A stretch of DNA of 64,000 bases, from positions 348,161 to 412,160 of the forward strand of contig NW_022985205.1 in the NCBI RefSeq assembly GCF_010093535.1, written 5' to 3'. The translations under genes were made by a program, and so were the position numbers. This DNA is from Lindgomyces ingoldianus (lineage: Eukaryota; Ascomycota; Dothideomycetes; Pleosporales; Lindgomycetaceae). The notes under the pieces were generated by a model. It saw nothing but the letters and a program-made list of their open reading frames with translations. It did no database searches and was not told the origin of the DNA. Positions within the stretch are counted from its first letter, which is position 1. Each line of letters starts with the position of its first letter. This document shows, one piece after another, positions 1 to 11,816 of this stretch.

Positions 1-1640
1 AATTACTTTCTTTAATAGCATTAAATCTCTCTAGTTACTTACTAGACTTTTAGCCTAAATTAAGATAAAAAGTAAGCTAATTTAGCCTTTAAATATAAGC
101 TCTATTTTAAGCTACTACAGTAAAAGATTTAGAAGTACAAGATAGAGCCACAGCATATGTATAATATAAATAAGAAAGGCTTTTTTATTAGTATACTATT
201 AAGAATAAAGCAGATCTTCTCTAGGCAGAGATATAAAAAAGGTAGCCTTAAGTAAGCTATATAGGACAGTAATTATAAGTAGATAACTTGTATAGCTTAT
301 ATCTATACTAACAGCTCTATGCTCTTTTTAGGCCTTATCTACTAAGCTAGCACTAGTAACATCTAAGATAGCTAGTTATAAAATTTTAACTTAGCAGTAC
401 ATAAGTGCTTCTTTACTTTATCTTTTAGTAGCTAAATAAATAATAATTTAGGCCTACACTAGCTTAAACAGCTGTTTAATAAATAGATAAAAAAAAAGCT
501 TATTAGGTGTATAAGCTATTAATTTTAGATAGCTATAAATTTTATGTCTTTATAAAGTTTATTAACTACTATAACTAGAATAGGATTTTGCTAGCTATTT
601 ATCTACCTTATTTAACTTATACACTACAGCCTTTTAATATTAGCTTGTTTAAGCTACTAGTAATAGCTTATTTAAATAAACTAGCTAGTTTTATGTATAA
701 ATTAATAAAGTTTATAGCTATTATAAAGTAAGACTTTTTTTACCTATTTAATAAAGCCTAGTAGACTTTATTTACTAAAAAGAATATACTTTCTAGCTTT
801 AAGGCCTGTAGCCTAGCGCTATTTAACTCTAAAAAAGTCTTTACTTAATTTAGTACTACTAGTACTAGTAGACCTTTTTCTAGTAAGAGCTTTTAGTTAG
901 CTCTTACTACTTAAGATTAGAGACATATAAACAAGCTTTTATATAATGTAGTTAGTAATATCTCTAACTAGTAAGCTAAGTAGCTTAGTAATACTATATA
1001 TAGTCTTTTAATGCAGGTTATAACTCTCTAGATAAAGAATTAGGGCCTTATAAAAGCTTTAGTTAATAAAAAGAAAAAGTAAAAGCATAGTAAACTTTTT
1101 TTACTTATAGCTTCTAAGCAGTACTATAGTAGAGCTATATTCTATAGTCTTAGAAAGGTTTAATAAGCATATAATTAATAAGTTAAGAAGAAAGCTGCTA
1201 CAAAGCTTTTATGTTAATAAAAAAATAAAAAGACTAGGCGTAAGAAGGCTAAAAAGCGTAAGAAAGCTTATATAGCTAAGAAAAAAAAGTATATAAAGGC
1301 AGCTACTAAGAACGCTTAACTATAAAAGGCTAAAGAAAAAAAGCTTTAAAAAGAAAAAAAGTAACTAGCTAAAAAGGCTAACTGCTAACTTTAAAGCAAC
1401 ATTAAAACTTTTAAAAAGGCTAAAAAGACTACACAGCCTATAGCTAGTAGGCTAGAGTAAGTAGTTAAGGATTAATTAATTGTTAAAGTAGTAGGGCTGC
1501 TATGTAAGCAAAATTGCAGAGGCAGAGCTATTAAGCTTCCTGCACACTTCTGCAACTAGCTAGTAGCCTTAAATTAATTGCTGTAATTAGCTTCTTAATC
1601 TACTAAAAAACTAGGCCTATATTCTATTTATATGTTGCCC
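1..1640. repeat. RIP-degraded transposon-like block
   Basis: The block is extremely rich in TpA (endless TAG, CTA, TTA, TAA) and poor in CpA and CpG, while CpT is retained. This is the footprint of repeat-induced point mutation in ascomycetes, which turns CpA into TpA. Every frame is full of stops. A stretch near 1180-1440 is rich in AAG/AAA and would have coded a lysine-rich tail, such as those at the C-terminus of pogo/Fot1-type transposases, but that identity is inference. The composition returns to normal abruptly near 1640, so the right edge of the repeat is probably there. The left edge is outside the window. Confidence 0.8.
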
Positions 1641-2445
1641 TAGAGCTTTAAGTCGCGGTGCCGCTGTACGGCAAATTCCGTGCGTCAGGCGAGACTGTGC
1701 GTCGGCTGATAAAATTTAGTAAGCGGGACGTTGACCGGGCAATGCATTTTGTTGGCATTATCGACGATGATTGCGAGCGGCAAAGACGAGGGCAAACACA
1801 CACTGATTGACGCCGCGAGAAAGCTTGGGCCTCAATGACTCAGCAATAGCGCCTTCAACCTTGTCACCGTCATCTCTATTATTCACTGTACATCTTGCCA
1901 AGCCTTTTCTCTTATTGGTTTAAAAAAGCGCCGGATTAATGTCTTATTGGCCTATAAAACTTTCCACCACTTTTGCAAATATTCTAGATTTTTAAGGCAA
2001 ATAAATATATTTTACTAGGTCTATTACTATATTTTAGATATTTTAATGCAATATTATAATGCTGTGTTCTGTTGTTAGTGGGCTAAAGTTTGCCCCTTTC
2101 TTACTGTTCACAGTTTTAAGGTGTCGCCAAGCCGGAATCGGTGTGTCGGCGTCTGTATTCCGGTACTACAGCATGTCTTCCCAGCCTTACTGTAAGGAGA
2201 GCGAAGCTGTTAGTTTTATCTAACTGTAATTAGAACAAAATACCGTATTTGATATTACCACGAAAAAGAATGGCGGCTATTGACATGCGCTAGTGCGAAC
2301 CTTTATCAGCTCGTAGATTCTGGAGGTGAAAAGCTAAGAATGTAATAGAGTGTGACACTGTGTTTAGTGTTGGAAATTTCTAACCCCTCGTAAGGTTTTC
2401 GCTTTAATTTGCGCCGAAAATGGAAAGATCTATGATATCGTAGAA
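1641..2445. other. Gene-free spacer right of the RIP block
   Basis: The base composition is balanced again except for a TA-rich pocket near 1975-2060. I see no open frame of useful size and no recognisable domain. Two ATTGG (inverted CCAAT) motifs lie near 1915-1950, but no gene start is close to them. Confidence 0.5.
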
Positions 2446-3441
2446 CTATATCTCAGGCTTACCATACTGTTCTGATGATTCTTCGATGTCTTCCTCTTTA
2501 TCGATACCATACTTTTTTTTCAATACCCTTCGCCTCTCACGTCGGCCTTCCTCCCAGTCATATACAAGGCTCCTCATCTTAATCTCATCATCAGGGAAGT
2601 CCACTCCAAGGGCCCACTCAAAACGAGCATGGAGAACAACCTTCTTTACGCATCCAGCTTCCTGCAACTGTTCCTCAAACAATGTTGAAAGTCGCTTCAG
2701 CGGACTAGGATTGTCGTTATTGATGGGAATTAATTCTTCAGGTCCTCTCACTTCTTCTTCACGGACCGGCGTTATCCAATAGTCAAGAAAGACATAGACT
2801 CTAGCAGGAGCGCTTGATGACGGGATGACGGAATCGATGTCATGGAGAAGGAAGCCGCGTGCCGGTGGGCCGTACACGGCAAAATCGCCGAGAATTCGCC
2901 GCGACGGCCACATTCCTCGAATACCACGAATTCGTGAAAGTTCTTCTTCTTCTGATTGCTCATTTACCGAGGGAGAGGTTCGAAAGTAGGCTATTGTGAT
3001 GCTCGGCCAGCAATGGTGAAGATAAAGTTGAGGGTAGGTAAAATCGTCGTCGAATTGCAAAAGGGAGGTGACCGGAGGCGTGAGCGACAGTATGGAAAGC
3101 TTCTTCCGCAGGGATCGATAAATTTCAGTCTCTCTTTGCTGATCGTAGGCTTTCTTAGTGCCCCATGCTAGAATCATAATCCATTAGTACAATCGGCAAT
3201 TTATACTTTCGTCCGCTTTCTGCATCGAACGAAAGAGAGGATGAACTGTACATGTCCAAATCCACAATTTACTCTCTTCCTCTAACACTCGGCCCCAATG
3301 AGTATCCTCATATCCCTCGAAGTCATGCCTTGCCCACAAAGCACGCAACACCTCCACCCATGCTATGCTAGGTAGTGTTCCAGGGCTATGGATGTCGTGG
3401 ACTACGGTAAGAGTAATCCACTCGCAGATGCGGTTTGCCAT
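2446..3441 (-). CDS. Unknown 318-residue protein, two exons
   Basis: I do not recognise this protein. Two open frames are joined by a candidate intron at 3168-3206 (GTATAA donor, TACTAAT branch, CTAG acceptor) that keeps phase, giving complement(join(2446..3167,3207..3441)). At 39 nt this intron is shorter than every other in the window, so the 5' exon could be spliced differently. The product starts MANRICEW, has no signal peptide or membrane segment, and ends in a charged Arg/Lys/Glu-rich tail (RRERRRVLKKK) after an acidic DDEIKM stretch. Tryptophan and proline are frequent, as in uncharacterised fungal cytosolic proteins. It lies 350 bp downstream of the protease gene on the same strand. 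Confidence 0.55.
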
Positions 3442-3792
3442 GAGGACTTGTCTTTGAGGAAAGAGTAAGGCAATAAATTTGGGATATCAAGTGAGATTCT
3501 TCGCCACATACGCCACAGGGAACAAAATCACGTGAGAACCCGAGCCCCGCACGGCGAGGTAGGTCCACCTTTTGCGATGTAGGATTCACCAATCATAAAG
3601 TCACAGAACAAGTCAAATTGCATTCACTCTTTGAACCTTGACCTACACTGCAGGAATGTAACAGTATAAGTTACTTACTTCCAACCCATTTCATCCTTAG
3701 CATATTTCTCCATCATAGCGCTCTGCTTCCTCACTTCTGGAAATTCCTAAATATGTCGTATGCTGCTTGCTCTTCCGTAGTTTGCCTCTCAC
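3442..3792. other. Spacer between two minus-strand genes
   Basis: This 350 bp stretch lies downstream of the metalloprotease and upstream of the unknown gene. It should hold the promoter of the latter, but I see no clear TATA or CCAAT element and no coding signal. Confidence 0.4.
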
Positions 3793-5139
3793 TTATGCCT
3801 TCCTAGCTGTTCCATCAGACCAATCGTAAAGCTGCTCATATCCACCGTTGGGGTTGTTGTCGTCTATGAGGACCCTCGCAGTGCTCAGCCAGAGTGCATA
3901 AGCGAAGTATGCGTATGCTTCTGGTAAGTGACTATTGTCGTTTTTGAGTCTTATTGACTTGAGAACATTTTCTACGCCATCTGAAAAAAAAATTAGAGCC
4001 AAACTTTCTCTGACTCCCTTCTCCCCGAGTTCACGTACAGCAATCCTGGATTCCGGCCACATGATCGGGAGAAAGAGAAGTTCCCTGGACCAGGTGGACG
4101 AACTCATGGAGCATCGTTAATGACCGCGGTTGTCGTTTTATAATTCTGTCACGGACCCTCCTGTCGCCACTCGATTCGTCGGAGGTGTGGAAGCATTGTG
4201 CGTTTTGACTCGGATGACAATCACCGACGAAAGAAATCTCACAAAAGCTGACTGTGACAGTTCCCGGAAGACTACCATCATCAGTTACCGCAAGCGTACC
4301 ATGGTTGCAATAATGCCGCGGGTCTGGCCCCGGGGGGCGATCACTGGCAGACAAGAAGAAATATCTTCTAAGATCGTGAACCCAGTACGCATAAGTTGCC
4401 CCTACACCAAAGAAACTTCAGTTGCGACTAACCAAGGGTTAAGATTGTGAGGCCCTTACATCCGCTACCAGATTTCTGGGATAATCCTGGATCTTGGCTG
4501 AAGTCGTTTGGATCATGAACGTTCTTCTTCACCGTCTGACCATTCACGACTTTCTCTTGCTCGACCCCGTTTACGTCAAAAACGGATTCTGTTTCTGCTG
4601 CCCAGTCCGTGTTGCAATAGAGACGTCTTGAAAAGCCCACAGGCATCCGGTTGTTTACCACCCGATTGAGATTACCGAAAGTTGCTAACCAGTTAATTAC
4701 ACTTTGAAGGATGGAGCTACCACATGGAATACATGCCTACTATTTCGCCCAGCCTAGCCTTATTGTCACCGGCCAGTGGACGGTTATTCGCGTCAAATTC
4801 GATTCCGAAATATCCCCTCAGATTGCGCCGCACTTGGAGTCCATCAAAATCGTTGTCGCTCACTTTCTTGAGCCCATCATATGCGTGCATAACGAGCTTC
4901 GTGGTATCTTCCCACCATTTTTCCAATGTGTCAAGGTAAGGTATCGCCTTGCCTAAGTTAGGGTCGTTATACGTTCTTGTGCAGTCGCCGCTGTGGTCAC
5001 CCCCACTTTGTAAGCCCTTGACAATGAATACATCGCTGAGTTTGGCACCCTGAGGGCCAGCTGCAGATGCCATATTGACCAAGCATATTGTTAAGGAGAA
5101 AAAAGTTAGGCACCCGTATTTGGGGAGAGCTGTGAGCAT
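3793..5139 (-). CDS. Secreted M35-like zinc metalloprotease
   Basis: This is a probable extracellular metalloendopeptidase of the aspzincin (M35) type. The start at 5139 gives a signal peptide (MLTALPKYG... through MASA). Two introns are clear and phase-consistent: 4402-4459 and 3981-4038, each 58 nt, the latter with CTAAT and a T9 tract. The N-terminal junction is less sure; an 85 nt intron at 4685-4769 keeps phase but has a weak GTGACA donor. With it the product is about 381 residues. The zinc motif HEFVH falls near residues 297-301 and a candidate third ligand Asp near 318, in GIQDCYG, which resembles the M35 GTxxDxxYG motif. The later EAYAYFAYALW segment is also typical of this fungal group. 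Such enzymes degrade extracellular protein. The enzyme class is well supported; the exact substrate is unknown. Confidence 0.75.
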
Positions 5140-6149
5140 TATGCCAGATTTTAGATTGAATGAAAAATAAAGGTCAAATGAGAAGATAGCCTGGAAGGAA
5201 ATATCTTCAAGCAACGACTTTCGTACTGCTATTTATACACGAGTGCACATGAAGGTGGAATCCGGACCAGCACCGGACTTACAGAAGTGTACAGACAGGC
5301 CACGTAGACGAATCATTCTTCTATTCAGTCTAAAATACACTCAGAGTGTTTCGATTCTACATGCGTGATTTGTTTGGAAAGGATGCATCAAATGGTGAGG
5401 TGTTGGGGGTGCTGTGCCATACTTTGCCTCACCCACTTCGCGAATGCGGCGTACGACACCATATTTTATCAGATAATTCGACATACCAGGCGAATTCGGA
5501 CTTCACATTTGACCCCCAACCCATGAATGGTATCACCGTGCCGCATTTAGCGTAGAGAAATATCTTGTGGATTTTCATGTGGCGTAGATATTCTCAACTT
5601 GAGGCCTTTTTGAGGGTCCGTTCATGTAAAAGATTACCGAAGGGATATATAGAAACTCCAAAGGAAACGGGGTGTGATGTACGGAGTCAGGCTAAAGCGG
5701 GTACACTCTATGAGCGACTAGACCATTGCAGAGTAGGCTGAGAAACCGAAATCTGGGAGTTCAGTAGGCGACGCGGCATAGCTCTTGAGAGCCCGGGGCC
5801 AAATGTGGGGAACCTTGGAGCAAATGATTCACGGAGCTGTGAGGAATATAGCGTCGGATGTTACTTCCTCAATCCTGTTCTTTGCAGCGGTCCTCGGAGT
5901 CTTCAGTGGGATGATCATGAGCCATCAAATTTCCACATGAAACGGGGGCTTATCCTTCAGAACGACAATGACACGTTGTCTAGCATCACGAAAGATAGTG
6001 GGAAGCTTTATTTGTGTCAACTGCAGAATATTGACTCTGGGCATTGTTGGGTCGTAGTTATAATCGACACCTCCAGGGTTCATCTCTTCGAAATGACTTC
6101 TCAGCTCATTCTCCTTCTCTTTAGAAACTGCTCCCCTTCTTTCGATTTC
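5140..6149. promoter_or_regulatory. Divergent intergenic region, protease / mucin-like gene
   Basis: About 1 kb separates two divergent genes for secreted proteins. It must hold both promoters. I see no convincing consensus element; a TATTTATA-like string near 5229 lies about 90 bp upstream of the protease start and could be its TATA box. An open frame leads into the downstream gene from 5805, but its start lacks a signal peptide and looks like leader sequence. Confidence 0.4.
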
Positions 6150-9100
6150 ATGGCACGTTATTTTTTGTTTCTTCTTTTTAGTGTGGCTTTGATAGGCTCT
6201 TCATTTGCCTCACCAGTACACCTTTTTCATCTTCAAGCAATCAAGAAATCTGTCCTTCCGCTAGAATGTACATCGACGTCAGTCCTTGTAAACACGAACG
6301 AGGTTCAAGCATCAATCATTCGACAACAGGAATGGAATCTTTGCTCATACAAAAGTTCACTTGCTTTGCCGACTGGATCTTGTTCTTCCTTTGGCAGAGA
6401 TTTCATGACACCCTTCCTTACGACGAGCGAATTCACGAACTCCGGGTCGGCAGGACTTGCAACCTTTATTGCAACTTACATCACCGATTACATAACCTTG
6501 ACTGCTCCTGCTTTGGTTACTAGCTCGGGTTGTAATGGAGCAGTGGAAATATTTACTGTTGGTGAATTAGGCCAAGGCAAGTACCTAGAGTGGATATGTC
6601 AGCAACTTCTATTGATTCCTTAAAGTGTGGTCGGCCTGGGGGACTTCGTTCAGTCATCTGCCGCTCCCAAATGAGCCTCCAGGACCTCCAGTATGCACCC
6701 ATTGCGGTGGAGGCGGTGCCTTGCCCACTTCAACACCTCTGTATGGTCAGCCCCCTCAATCCGTACAATGCACAGACACCGTGCAGAGCACAACTAGCAT
6801 TTCTGGATTCAGATCACCAGTACGGCCATCCGATTTTTCGACGGGTAAAGCTTCGCCTACCGCCCCAGGTGGCCCGGGCCCGGCTCCAGGGTCGATATCC
6901 TTACCAGGAATTCCAGAGTCCTCTCCCGGCTTGGAGACCACTCTGCCCGTTTCATCTACGGCAGTTGGGGCTCCAATTCAATCCACCTCAATCCAAGCTC
7001 CTGCAACAGTGATTGTTCGATCATCCAACTCTCCTATAGCGTCCAGTACAGCCCCCCCCTCACCTTCTTTATCCACCACGTTTGCTATTGGACCATCATC
7101 TAGAACTATTCCAGCATCAACGCTTCAAACATCGGATTTAGTTTCCACTAGTCTTACGGTTGTGGAATCTCCAGCACCAGGCACAACGAATAGCATAAGC
7201 CCGCCTTCTTCGTCTACCGAAAACTTGCCTCCATCTTCTCCTGGTCCTGAGACCTCTCAATTAGGTAGTTCTACTAGGTCTGCTTCAGATCTACCGAGAT
7301 CTTCTTCATTAATCAGCCTTAGCTCACAGCATTTATCAAGTGGAACACTACCAATTTCACTAGAGAGTTCAAGAGCAATTTCGACCGTTGTTACTGTAAC
7401 CAGTGCTCTTCCCCCATCTTGGTGTGGAAGTGCATCTCAGCTATCTACCACTGGTATATCCAACGTAGTGTCTACAATTATGGACTCGTCTTCAGGGCCG
7501 GCGGCTCCAACTTCGATATCCTCGATAGATTCTTCTTCTTCCTCCGTGGGATTTTCTTCAATCTCGGCGATTGACTCTCTTTCGGTATCCTCAATATTCG
7601 GTAGTTCCCCAGCATCGATCATCAGCTCGCTTCCGAACCTTCCCAGCCAGTCGGATAGCTTCCTACTCACAAGCCATTCCGAAACCCAGACCACCATAGA
7701 TGCAGGCACTGTGACACATATTCTCTCAGAAAGCGTTACTCTGACTTATTCGAATTCTGGGATCTCGTCATCACCCATGAGTGGGATACAGGGGGTTTCA
7801 GACACCATATTACCATCACCCTCCGACACCTTGGTCTTGACACCCTCAAGTCTTAGTGGTCTTCGTACTTCGGATGTCCTAAGTGGTTCTGGTGGTTCCT
7901 CGAATGTTACGTCCTCCTCAAGTTCGCTTAGAAGTTCGGGCACGCTATCACCGCCTGTTTCGGGTACGCTAACTCCTGAACCAAGCTCCCAAGCAACTCT
8001 GCCGCCAACCATGCCGACCGTTGGCCCAGTTATTACTGAGCCTATTACTCTCTCAGACGGACAAGTGACAACTAGCGAGATTATTGATATTGGAACATGG
8101 GTTACCCCTCTTCCCTCTGGGACACTTGACCCATCAGGAACAGAAGCTTCCTCTAGTGCATCCGCTCTGCAAACCCAAATCAATAACATCCTCCCCCGAA
8201 TCGAAGAATGGATCAAACATCCCGAAGATCAAAATCTTGATGGCGAAATCGAGAAGGTCCTCGAAGATACCGGGTTCTGGGCACTATTTTTCTGGGGAAG
8301 ACTGATCAAGCGCGGTGGGGATGACGAGGATGATGGAGGCGGGAGTAAATGCAAAGATACCAATATCTTCAAAGCGCTCATCAAGGCAGTCAAATGTGTT
8401 GTCAACAAAATGGAGGAGATTAAGATGAAGATTAGAGCGAAGAACATAGATATTAAAGTCGAACTTAAAGCCCTCCAGCTTCTCATCGGCGGTAGCGGTG
8501 GTGGTGGGGGAGATCCTACTGATCCAGACCCTTCAGGATCAACCGTAAAATCGACGACGACGACATCATCAAGCAGCTGCTCTGCTATAACTACATCAGC
8601 CTGTAGCACACAATGTATTGAAGGGGGGGGCGCGTGTCAGACAACATGCACGTCAACTTATACGGGTTGTACGGTCACTGCTACTGGATCAGTGTCGACC
8701 ATCACTCTCGCTCCTGGCCTCTACGTCGACCACATGGTTGACAAACAGTACAAATTTGAAGAGGGTCTTCCAGAAACGGACGCTAGCAAGCTCTATGATG
8801 ACATATACAGCTTCATCAACAGCAACTTGCCCACATTTATACCGTCCAACGTAGTCTTTACAAATCTTCCAACTCTACCGACCCCGACTCCGACTCCGAC
8901 TCCGACAACTCCACCAGCACCTACGCCGAAGCCTGTGGACGGCGGAGATTTAACATGCGAAATTGAAAGAACCGATCAAGGGAACACCGAATTCTGGATG
9001 ACGTTAGGAAGCATGCAGTTAGCCCGAAACAATTTCTGCGACTGGATGGCGGAGAAAAAATACATCATTAACGGATCAAGGCCCGGACCCGAACATGCGG

Positions 9101-9560
9101 TGTACAATTGGGGTGATCACATGTATGATCCGGTATTTATCGGAGTGTACATGAACCCAGCATGTTCGACCTTGATTGATTTCTCAAGGGACCCGAAGGA
9201 GAGTATAGAGAAGTGCAAGAAATTTTTGAACCAAGCCATTGACGGATGTAAGAATATACTTAAGCAATTTCTCTAGCTCTGGCACTAACGGTAGTCCCAG
9301 GTAACGTTGCTTCGAATGGATTTAAGCATTGGAAGCTTGGTGGTAAGTATAAGCACGAATGTATCCAATGGGAGATAAGGCGCGACACATGGCGCACTGC
9401 CGAGTACACGCAGCATGAGGATAGCTACGAACCCCCTCCAATCTGTGAACAAACAAAAGATTGTAATTGCCCAGCTGACAAACCGGATGTCGTATGCTCG
9501 GGTGGTGGGGTTGGGCCTAAACGGTGCACTTGTCTTATGTCAGGAGGAAATTTGATCTAA
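6150..9560 (+). CDS. Large Ser/Thr/Pro-rich secreted protein
   Basis: The model join(6150..6580,6654..9247,9301..9560) gives 1,094 residues. The start at 6150 opens a clear signal peptide (MARYFLFLLFSVALIGSSFAS). Intron 1 (GTACCT...TTCAG, 73 nt) and intron 2 (GTAAGA, CACTAAC branch, CCCAG, 53 nt) both keep phase. Order of parts: a short globular N-terminus with cysteines; a Ser/Thr/Pro-rich mucin-like stretch from about 180 to 640, likely heavily O-glycosylated; a helical Lys/Glu-rich part; a Cys-rich Ser/Thr segment near 786-815; a (Thr-Pro) repeat near 886; and a conserved Cys/Trp-containing C-terminal domain from about 905. That last domain (DGCN...KLGGKYKHECIQWEI) resembles the tail found at the end of many large secreted fungal proteins, including some chitinase-associated ones. 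Function is unknown; a wall or extracellular role is inferred. No GPI signal is seen. Confidence 0.75.
8879..8915 (+). repeat. CCGACT hexamer tandem repeat
   Basis: Short tandem CCGACT units inside the mucin-like gene code for alternating Thr-Pro. The repeat forms a linker between the Cys-rich segment and the C-terminal domain and is a likely site of length variation. Confidence 0.8.
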
Positions 9561-11816
9561 ATTGATGCCTGGTTTGATGCTTGTACGGCGAATGAGGTAT
9601 TCGGCAGCACTAAGAATGGAGTTAACATGGGTGGAAGGAATGGTTCTGAATACTGTTCTTTTGCACCGGTAGTCCACCCGTAGATGCCGTTCACCGCTGA
9701 AATTATTTCTTAAAGAAAAATGCGAAGGTTATGAAAGACGGGAATCTACAAGAACCCAAAGCTCTCTAGGTACTTAATAATGCTGTCATATGTAAGAATC
9801 CTAGGCGAAGGAGCCCTAATTGACTACTAGTAATTCCATGCCCCCATCATCCGTCAGCTATCTAACTAGCCCTGCGATAGTACCCGCAGTGGTAACTAGC
9901 ATCTCCGCCCAACAGAAGAAGCCAGTTATCTATCTACTCGGCTGCATGGTCTTCTGTCTGTTTTCCCTCCTATTTGTTGCTCATGCACTCAAACGTTCTC
10001 AACTTTGCAGGTAGTGCCTTGAGTTTTCTAGTCTCGTCTTCATCGCATAAGGGACAAAAGCTATTGTATATATGCTTTGCACTATTTCTCTAATAGATAC
10101 CTTCACCCTTCTACTGCTCTTTCTTTCGAGTCCACTGTACTGAACGATGATCAACTAGCGGGCATCTTATTGTCTCTAAACGGCTCTCCAAGCCGACCAC
10201 CTAATTTCACGCCACAGGGAGCTGATGTACCCATACATTGAGCGATATTCCTGTACAACTGCTCTAAATCTTTGTAGGCTCCCGGAGCTCTTCTATGGGG
10301 GTTGCACAAATTCTACTAAAATATAGAAGCTAGGCAGCCTACCATACCATAGAGCGAGTAGAGAGAGGGCGCACACGTGAAGGAGCCCATCCTAGCCGGC
10401 TGCCATTCAATGAGATTGGCGAACTTGGTACAGTCGCTTTCGACTTTGTCTTAAAGTTCAGGATAGGAACACGAAACTTCTACGCCTTAAAGAAAATCTA
10501 CCTCGACTCCTTCTGGGAGTGTGCACACATACGTTGTATATGAATATGCGAGGTAATGGTCAAGAAGGAACTTCAACACTTGTATTTAATTAAGACGGGG
10601 ATATCGTATGAGATCAGACATGGAAAGATAAGAATTTGTGATAACCACAAACCTGTACGAGATGAAACCTGCAAGATTTCGTACGGAGCTACAAGTCTTT
10701 GCCAACACCAAGAGACCCTAATATTCACAGGAAAGCATTTGCGTATTGAGTATGTATCCTGACTTTCACTCGTGGAAAAAGAGCGAGGCATTATGATATT
10801 AAGCAAGCAAACATTCACTGAATCAAGGAACAGTCGCCGCTGATGACTTTGGCCTTGAAATTGACTTGACTGCCTAGGGACAAGCTATTACTATTGATAC
10901 CGCACAAGGTACAGAAAAATAATTTGCACCGGGGCATAGAGCGAGCGCCACCCACAAAGAAGACCAATGTTTGGTCATGGTATGTGTTTTTTGTCAAGAT
11001 AAATGCAAGCCTGATGCTAGCTATTGAGTGGCGGTTTCCGGACAATGAGTTTCTATCGCTAGAATATGGGGCCAGCTTGGGGCAGCCGCATTACATCTGT
11101 TGTTGTGAGGCTTCAAGTCAAAATCTCATTGCTGATCTTTACGGCGGAATGTTTACACTAGATGAGATGAAAGCGTGTCTGCTCTAGACCTTGTGAAAAT
11201 ATTTGTCGCTAGGGTTGAACGGGCAGTAGATATGTTCTTCTACCTAGGTTTCTTTTGCTGGAAATGATCCAAGATGTGATAAAGTCGGGTGCAGAAATGG
11301 TGGTTGAATCGCACTGCATCTCTCTTCAAGTATTCTAAGACTAGGTCCTTTTTAACTTCTCGCGTGTTATTTGGTATGAGCCTCCGGCTCCAATGCTCAG
11401 GAGATAGCGGCCTATGAGCACGGCAGGGATACCCATTTTTCATGTCAGATTCAAAATATACAACAATAAGGGGTATTATACGTCTTTAGCCTGAACCTTT
11501 TTCTTCTTTAGGATTGTAATCCTAGTGAATATCCACGCAATATTCGCGAATTAAAGTACTTTTCATGCTTCTGGCAAGAAATAGCATGACGAGCGTAAAG
11601 TGACCCAGAGAGAAGTGGCTGTGGCCGGGACATCTAAAGTACACTTGTTCTCTCTTATCAACACAAGTGAAGTACTAATTTTAGGGGAACGAGTTCCCAA
11701 TATAGCAATTCAAATTGTGCCACTAAAGGCTGTAATATCGTGTGATGTTACAGTGCATTTAAACAACCTTGGACTGTCTGACTGAGTTTTATTAGCGAAG
11801 CATACTAAACCAAACC
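9561..11816. other. Gene-poor stretch
   Basis: About 2.3 kb without a gene I can support. Small open frames exist. One from 9820 to 10014 would encode a Ser-rich peptide with a hydrophobic segment (VIYLLGCMVFCLFSLLF), but it lacks an ATG at its head. Frames at 10556-10762 and 10894-11187 show no recognisable motif. The stretch reads like decayed or regulatory DNA. Confidence 0.4.

Noticed and set aside
5805..6149. Upstream in-frame start for the mucin-like protein
   Set aside because: It would bury the signal peptide 115 residues inside the product.
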